Below are positions 57,806 to 64,000 of a DNA stretch of 64,000 nucleotides, piece after piece (within the stretch, counting starts at the first letter, position 1; every line of letters begins with the position of its first letter). The DNA is taken from contig JAKJXP020000022.1 in assembly GCA_022225965.2 (NCBI GenBank), positions 372,001 to 436,000 of the forward strand. The letters are read 5' to 3'. The translations under genes were made by a program, and so were the position numbers. Origin of the DNA: Diatrype stigma. Its lineage: Eukaryota; Ascomycota; Sordariomycetes; Xylariales; Diatrypaceae. The notes beneath the pieces are model-generated. The model was given only the letters and a program-made list of their open reading frames with translations, was not told the origin of the DNA and ran no database searches.

Positions 57806-60800
57806 GTTGTTGCTGTTGCGGTGCGGTTGAGAATAAACGGTTGTTTGGCAGGTTATAGGTGTAGTTGAGACGTGCCAGCAACATTTATACGGGAAGTTTT
57901 CACGAGTTGAGTCATCCTCCAGATGGCCTTCCCTTTCCTATTCCTTCGATCATTACCTAATCACCTGCCAGATTGAACATGAACATCACGCGGTTCGATC
58001 CTTCGGATTTGCCCACCAGTCGGCCGATGAAATGTGGATGCCGACTCGGCCTTAAGCTGTATTTTAGTAAGACGATCATATGAGTCTACCCAGAGCTGCC
58101 AGATTCCTGGGATGCCTGGATGCCTGGATGCAACTGATGTCCCATATCTGGTATGTAGCTAGAGCACCAAAGGAGTTATTGTATAGCGGAGAGATCGAGT
58201 AAAGGGGGACACTGAAGGGGATGCCGACATAAGTTAAACGTGAATGCCTGGTTATATACCTCAAACATAATCTTGTTTTTCAAGCCAAGTCGCTTCTCTG
58301 GATTGTATCGGCATTGGGTAGATCAGGTCGACGATGCTCACGTTTCAACTTTGGTATCACCAATCGTTGTTGAGATAGGGGGTGGCAGGTCTTATCTCGA
58401 TAATCTCCCTCGGACGGATGTGTCTAAGGTCTCAATATACAAACACCAAATAAATCAACTGGTTCGCATGCCTAGCCCACCGGCCCGAGATGGAACAATC
58501 CGAAACAACACTATAATCACGATCTCGTCTATTTCCACTTAGCGCCAGTAACAAGCATTGAATGCCGATGCACTGTTGAAGCTAATGGTTTTGTAATAGC
58601 TAGTAATAGCAACTGGAACATACTGCTGCATGACTTTGAGCGGCTTGGGCGACCCAATCTCTACCACCGCACCGAGATCACGATCGCATGTTCGAAGGGT
58701 AGATCAAGCGCGGGGGTGGCATGGAGGACGTCTCTGCGTCTTCAAGTCTTGATCTGCCTACGGAAGTATGTGTGTAGACAACGTGCTTGAGCTTGTCTAT
58801 CGCAAGCACGGACTATCACAGAACTGCGGCAAGGGCCCGTCACTTCCTTCACTTGTGATCGAACCCTTTTGAGATAGGTATTGCAGGCTGATATTGCGGC
58901 TGACTTTGCAATGGAAGAGCCATAGCCATCTACCGTATCTACCGTATCTACCTTGTCTACTTAGGTAAGTACTTAATCAATTCCTGCCGGCTCTTGGAAA
59001 GACTATCCGGAAATAGAGAAATGCGGAAGTTTTTTATACAATCTTGTACGTATAATTTATAAAAATCCCAGCACTAAAAATCTCAGCCAGCGCGATGCAC
59101 ATGCACAACATGTGGGGGCCCTGCTCCGCGCTTGGCTCCCTTGGACGTGATGAAACACTGGCCGGGCTTCCAGGCTTCTTCAATGCCGCTATGACCAGGC
59201 TGTGCCCGGCATGGGTGGGGCTAGAATTGCTGGAGGATGAAGAAAAAGAAACCTCAAGTAGTTACTTCGTAGTACCTGCCCCGAGGTATTCAATGGTCGT
59301 CTCTTCACTGCGGAAATACATACTTACATACCAAGGTCGTTTTCATAATTTACTGGTTTGATACCTACATAATGTTGCTAATAGCACCGTACTAAACCAC
59401 CCCTTGACGATGGCACGCCATGGAATCATGGATCGTTCCCAGGGACTCGGCGGGCTTACAAGGTTCTCATCAGCCCGCCAAGCCTATGCATAAGAGATAT
59501 ACCATGGCTTCCAGCTTCTCGTCGGCCCATTGGCTTCATCACCTTCCTCACCGGTAATGGGAAGATCGGCCATGTGCCCAACTCGACTCGATTCACCTTG
59601 ACCAACGCAAATTCAATACGTAGGACCTCGCCACAAGTGTTGACGTGCTCCCCGATAAGAGCCTGGCAAAGGACAAAAGCCTGGTAACGGGCTCTAGTCT
59701 AGAGCGAACAACGCAAGCAATGCAAGCAGCGCCTGCATATGCACAATTGCGCCACGTACGCATCCACGGTAGTACACATACGGCATCGACTTATGAATCT
59801 GCTGGGCTCCGCACTTCGTAATCGTAACTAGTCGATGGTATGCAAGGTATCAGTCAGGGTATGTAGGCTGGTAGGAAGCAAGGTGGGCTTGGGTGGGAAC
59901 AAGCAACCTTGACAAAGCCTCCGTTTCAATTAAATCCAAGACAGATGCTAGTGGGTGATCGTGTGGGACGTCGCCTTTGATTGGTCCCCACGTGGTGAAA
60001 TCCGGGGCCTTAATGCCTCACGACCCCTGCCGGCTCTTTGGTGTCCAGTGGGCGTCCAAAGTCGAACGCAGGGTATCCCGGAGAGAGGAACGCTACGTGC
60101 AAATGGGCGCTGGCTGGCTGGCAGGCATCGCGGAGCCGTATCTCGACTCGTCGTCGTGGTAAATGCGTGGTCCAGGGCTGCCAGGTTAGCAACGTTAGCT
60201 GTGTCGAGTATGGACAGGGTACGAAAGCACCGGCGGGCGGGCTGGCGGGAAGACAGCCAAGGCAGGAATCGCGGTTGGTCCAGCTGGTCCAGATATGGCC
60301 CCGACGTACTTAGGAAAGACGCCAGCGCCCTACGCCTGCTGGCCCTCCCGTTCGTTCCCATAGGTTGAACCGTTGATCGTTCTTGTTTCCCGGCTCGTTT
60401 TTGCCTGCCTTTCATTCGTTTCTGACGCAGTTACAGTTCACGCACTTTATGCTGGCTGCTGTGTCCTTTCGTTCGTTTCCCCCTCATTGCCTCCAGCAAC
60501 TCAGTAGCAGCAGTAGCCGGTAGCTATTCTCTTCGCCCCGATTCGTTTATTCGCTTGTTCGCTTCGTTTTGTGTTGTGTTGTGTTTTGTATATGTCTTTC
60601 GTTTCTAGTGTCCAGCCGACGAGTGAGCTCCTCCCACGATGGAGCCGCCTTCGAGAAATGGCAGCGTTGGATCTGCTGGCCGGTATATCATGGACGATAA
60701 TGGGATTATGCGGAACGTCGAGCCCTTGGAAATGTAAACCTCCCCCATCCCCCGTGCGGTGATACGACCCCTTGTGTGACCACCGGCTTCTGGACCTAAC

Positions 60801-60878
60801 AGCCGCAACAGGATACAGGAAAGTACCGAGTACTCGTCCTCATCACGCCCACCTCCGACGCGGGGGACTCGGCGCTCG
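57806..60878. other. Gene-free region
   Basis: About 3.1 kb without a supported gene. Overlapping open frames on both strands at 59.95-60.41 kb reflect GC-rich composition and have no family motif. The last several hundred bases are presumably promoter and leader of the DUF6536 gene, including a (TTGTG)n-like stretch near 60565-60590. Confidence 0.45.
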
Positions 60879-63557
60879 ATGGCCTGGCCCTTTCACCACA
60901 GCCGTTCGGGCAACAGCCGTTCGGGCAACAGCCGGTCGGGGCACAGCCGGTCGGGCTCCGAGGCGGCCTCGACTACCTTTTCTACCTTCTCCAACTTCCG
61001 GTGGGCCAACTGGCAGCACCGGTCCTTCCTCCGCATGACCCCCGACGACGCGACCAGCATCTCCCGGAGCATCGTACCCGACTACATCGTCAACTACCTC
61101 CGGGGGGAGACCCCCGAGACGCTCGCCCAGAAGCGCGAGCAGCGCGCCCACATGGGCGAGCACCGCCCCGCCATCACGCCCGCCGAGGATGGTCACGCCT
61201 CCTTCCCCGTCGAATTCGGCCAATACTACTCATCGAGCACCGACCTCACGCGGGGCCTTAACGGCCTCAGCGGCAGCGGCAGCCGCCACAGCGGCTTCCG
61301 GCGGCACTTCTCCGGGTGGCGGGGCGGCGTCGTCTTCAATTCGCTCATATCCCTCATAATCCTGGTCGCCGAGATCATAGTTCTGATAATAATCTTGACC
61401 AAAACGAAGCTGCTCGCCGGCGAATCCGCCGTCTGGTCCGGCGACTGCGGGAGGGCCGAGCGGATTAATATCGGAATCCACGTCGTGATCAACGTCATTG
61501 GCATCGTCCTCTTGGCCGGAGCCAATTACGCTTTCCAGGTGCTCTCGAGTCCGACGAGGCGGGAGGTTGACAAGGCCCACGAGAAGAGGCGCTGGTTGGA
61601 CATTGGCGTAACGTCCGTACGAAACTTCGCGCATATTTCGGGTTTCCGAGCCATTCTGGGCATAATCATCTTGTTCACAGCCATCGCTATACAAGTAATG
61701 TAGGTTTGCATAACATCCACCAGGGGAACGTGGAAAAAAGAAAAGAAAGATCAGAAAAATGAAATGAAATAAGGCAATACGCTGGGAGGGAAGAGTTGAA
61801 GTTCCCATCGACACTAACAAACAGAGTACAGATATAATGCAGTAATCTACGTAACCCAGGGAGGGAGCGAAACCGAAAGCGTGACCGAATCCGGACGACT
61901 AGCGACAACGACGAATAACACATGCAGCCTGAACATCAACGGCCCACTCTACGGCATCGTGATGCTACTAAACCTAGCCCTGCTCCTGGGCACGACAGCG
62001 ACGGTCCTGGCGCGGGGGAAGACGGGGGCGGGAGCCGGGTCGGGTGCGTCGGCGTTCGAGCCGCTCGCCACGCTCGGCGACGCGCTGCGCTCCTTCATGC
62101 GAGAGCCGGACCCCACGACCGCGGGGGCCTGCCTGCTGACGAAACACGACGTCCAGCGGGGCCGGTGGGGGCAGATGCGCGAGCAGGCCATGGCCTTCGT
62201 GCCGCAGACGCATCTGTGGCTGCACACGCCGTCGCTCTCGCGCTGGTCGCTCACGGCCCTCGTCTGGGCCGCCGCCTGCGGCCCCGCTGCCGTCGGGCTG
62301 GCCCTGCTCCTGACCAAGTTCCCCCGCCACAACGACAACGAACCGACGACAGCGGCGGCCTCGGCGCTATTGTTCCCGGTCTTCGGCATGCCCTACGCGA
62401 ACCTGCCGTCTCCGGCCCAGCCGGCCGGGACCCCCGCCACGCGGGCGCGGATCGACGACGCGGCGGTGCGCACGGCGCTCATCGCGGCGCTGCCGCAGCT
62501 GGTGCTCGCGGTGCTGTACCTGGCGGTCAACGCCCTGCTCACGACCTTCTTCCTCGGGCAGGAGTACGCGCTCTACGCGGCGGCCGCGCCGGTCTCCAAG
62601 GCCCGGCGGCGCGAGGAGTTCAACCCGCCGCGCAGGCTGCAGCCGCGGCCCCTGCGGGTGTCGGCGTCGCCCGCCGGCCAGCAGGTCACGAGCCTGTACC
62701 TGACGCTGCCGCGCCCCGTGTCGTGGGTGCTGCTCGCGGCGTTCGCGGCCCTCGGGTTCCTGGCGAGCCAGGCCGTGGCGCCCGTCGTGTACATGAACAC
62801 GAACACGAACGACCCATCATCATCCACCACATCCAGTCATAACGAGAACAGATCCCCTCCCACCTCGCCCGAATCGCCGCCGTCCTCCGCCCCGACCGTA
62901 GCCCTCGCTCTCAACACGACAGCGCTCCTGGCGACCCTCGCGATCCTAGCGCTCCTCGCCGTCCTCGCGCTGGGCCTGGGCCTGCGCCGCGCCCCGGACG
63001 CGCCCCTGACCAACGCGTACGACGAGAAGCACGAAGGCGGGCGCGAGCTGCGCGGCAACCCGCTGGCCCAGGCGCTGCGCGGCGGGTCGTGCAGCGCCGT
63101 GTTCAGCGCGGCGTGCCACGCGCCGCGGGGCGAGTACGGGTTCGCGCGGGGGTGCGTGGCGTGGGGTGCTCTGGCCGACAGCGTGGTCAACCCGCCGCAG
63201 CATCACCCGCAGGCGAGAGGAGCCCTAACGACGCCGATACCGCGGCGCTCCAGCACGCCGATGAGCCCGCTGGCCACCAGCCCGAGCCCGCTGTCGATGT
63301 CGATGTCGTACTCGCCGGGTCCGGAGCCGCGGCCGGTTCCGACTCCGTCTCCGGGCCCGTCCCCGGGCCCCCAGCAGCCGTTCATCCCGTACAACGACGG
63401 GCTCAACAGCTCGGACGGCGACGTGGGCACGGTGGGGCGGTGCGCCTTCTCGGGCAACGTCAGCATCATACGGGGCCCTTCGGCCACGTCGGAGGAGAGG
63501 GGCCCCATGACGTCCGGCGGGCTGGGGTTCGTGGACCTCGAGAGGCGGTATGCTTGA
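60879..63557 (+). CDS. DUF6536 domain multi-pass membrane protein
   Basis: Two exons are inferred, 60879-61699 and 61832-63557, giving 848 residues. The first open frame would stop at 61703, and the second could be misread as a separate gene. Donor GTAGGT at 61700, branch CACTAAC and acceptor TACAG at 61831 join them as ...AIAIQVIYNAVIYVTQ, matching the 'LxYNSAxF' point of the family. The N-terminus has an SRSGNSRSGNSRSGHSRSGS repeat. The DUF6536 part follows (about 140-290): HFSGWRGGVVFNS, two to three membrane segments, INVIGIVLLAGANYAFQVLSSPTRREVDKAH and WLDIGVTSVRN. The second exon has PLATLGDALRSFM, EPDPTTAGACLL and further membrane segments, ending in a disordered Pro/Ser/Gly tail. Function of this fungal family is unknown to me. 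The start is the first Met of the frame; an upstream exon is possible. Confidence 0.85.
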
Positions 63558-64000
63558 TTTTCGAGAAGGTTTTCTACCTACCTGCTTGCTTTACCTACCA
63601 GCTGCATAGCCTAACCTAGCCGATTTTTATCTATTAACTAATAATGAAATGAAGTTAATATATCAATAAATAACTGAAAACTGGCTGACTTCGGATGGGG
63701 CCATGGACGGATGGACGGATGGATTGGAGAAGTTCAAGTATATATGGATTAATGCGTTTATGGCATGGCACGCATGGTATGGTATGGGGGTTTCCATTAT
63801 GTTTTGATGTCTAGCGGTTCATCGGACATATTTTTTTATCATCTTGGCGTTTTCTCAGCTACCAAACCTACCTGCCTAGCTCACTCCTTATGCCAGCTAC
63901 TTGTCTTTGGTCGAGGCATAGAATACAGCGCCAGCGCATGTTCCTCCTTTTATTTTGTTTTTATTCTTTCGTCCTTCCCTGCTCTTTAGTCAGACCAGGT
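63558..64000. other. 3' flanking sequence to the window end
   Basis: Sequence after the DUF6536 stop codon is AT-rich with short TACCT and ATGG repeats. No gene is recognised, and the window edge does not appear to cut a coding region. Confidence 0.5.

Noticed and set aside
59948..60415. Overlapping open frames on both strands
   Set aside because: Frames on both strands at once in GC-rich DNA with no family motif; composition explains them.

Overview
This is a nuclear segment of a filamentous ascomycete, most probably a Sordariomycete. Introns are short (about 50-290 nt) with GTANGT-type donors and CTAAC/CTGAC branch sites. trpC has the fungal three-domain order (glutamine amidotransferase, indole-glycerol-phosphate synthase, phosphoribosylanthranilate isomerase). 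NUP188, the G-beta subunit and triosephosphate isomerase resemble Sordariomycete versions. The exact genus cannot be read from the sequence. There are no bacterial-style operons; neighbours are mostly convergent or divergent single genes.

Layout. 0-26 kb is gene-dense housekeeping sequence: a proline-rich protein (1.5-3.3 kb, +), triosephosphate isomerase (4.5-5.5, +), mitochondrial ribosomal protein L51/mL43 (5.8-6.4, -), U1 snRNP 70K (7.1-8.6, +), ribosome assembly factor MRT4 (9.6-10.6, -), TIM9 (11.3-11.8, +), the 1837-residue nucleoporin NUP188 (12.8-18.5, -), trpC (19.4-21.8, +) and a DUF4211 nuclear protein (22.6-25.0, -). 26-50 kb is gene-poor and every gene is on the minus strand: RanBP1, an unknown 650-residue single-pass membrane protein, a class I phosducin-like protein, the heterotrimeric G-protein beta subunit, and a WW-like/serine-threonine kinase. 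The kinase coding sequence stops abruptly next to a run of 35 G and an AT-rich repeat-like segment. 50-64 kb is mostly plus strand: an unknown charged protein, epsilon-COP, a PYP1-like HAD phosphatase, a small conserved protein (minus) and an 848-residue DUF6536 membrane protein.

How they relate. Most genes act in unconnected core processes: glycolysis, tryptophan synthesis, splicing, ribosome assembly, nuclear transport, mitochondrial import and vesicle coats. The one functional pair is the phosducin-like protein and the G-beta subunit, on the same strand with about 7.3 kb of gene-free DNA between them. Proteins of this phosducin class are known chaperones for G-beta-gamma assembly.

I found no convincing tRNA, rRNA, CRISPR array, biosynthetic gene cluster or intact transposon. 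The strongest anomalies are the truncated kinase at the G35 tract (possible insertion or assembly join), the linkage of G-beta with its presumed chaperone, sharp changes of GC content inside single genes, and dense AGGTA/TACCT motifs confined to non-coding DNA. Exon boundaries were deduced by hand from splice signals, reading phase and remembered family conservation; no alignment was run.
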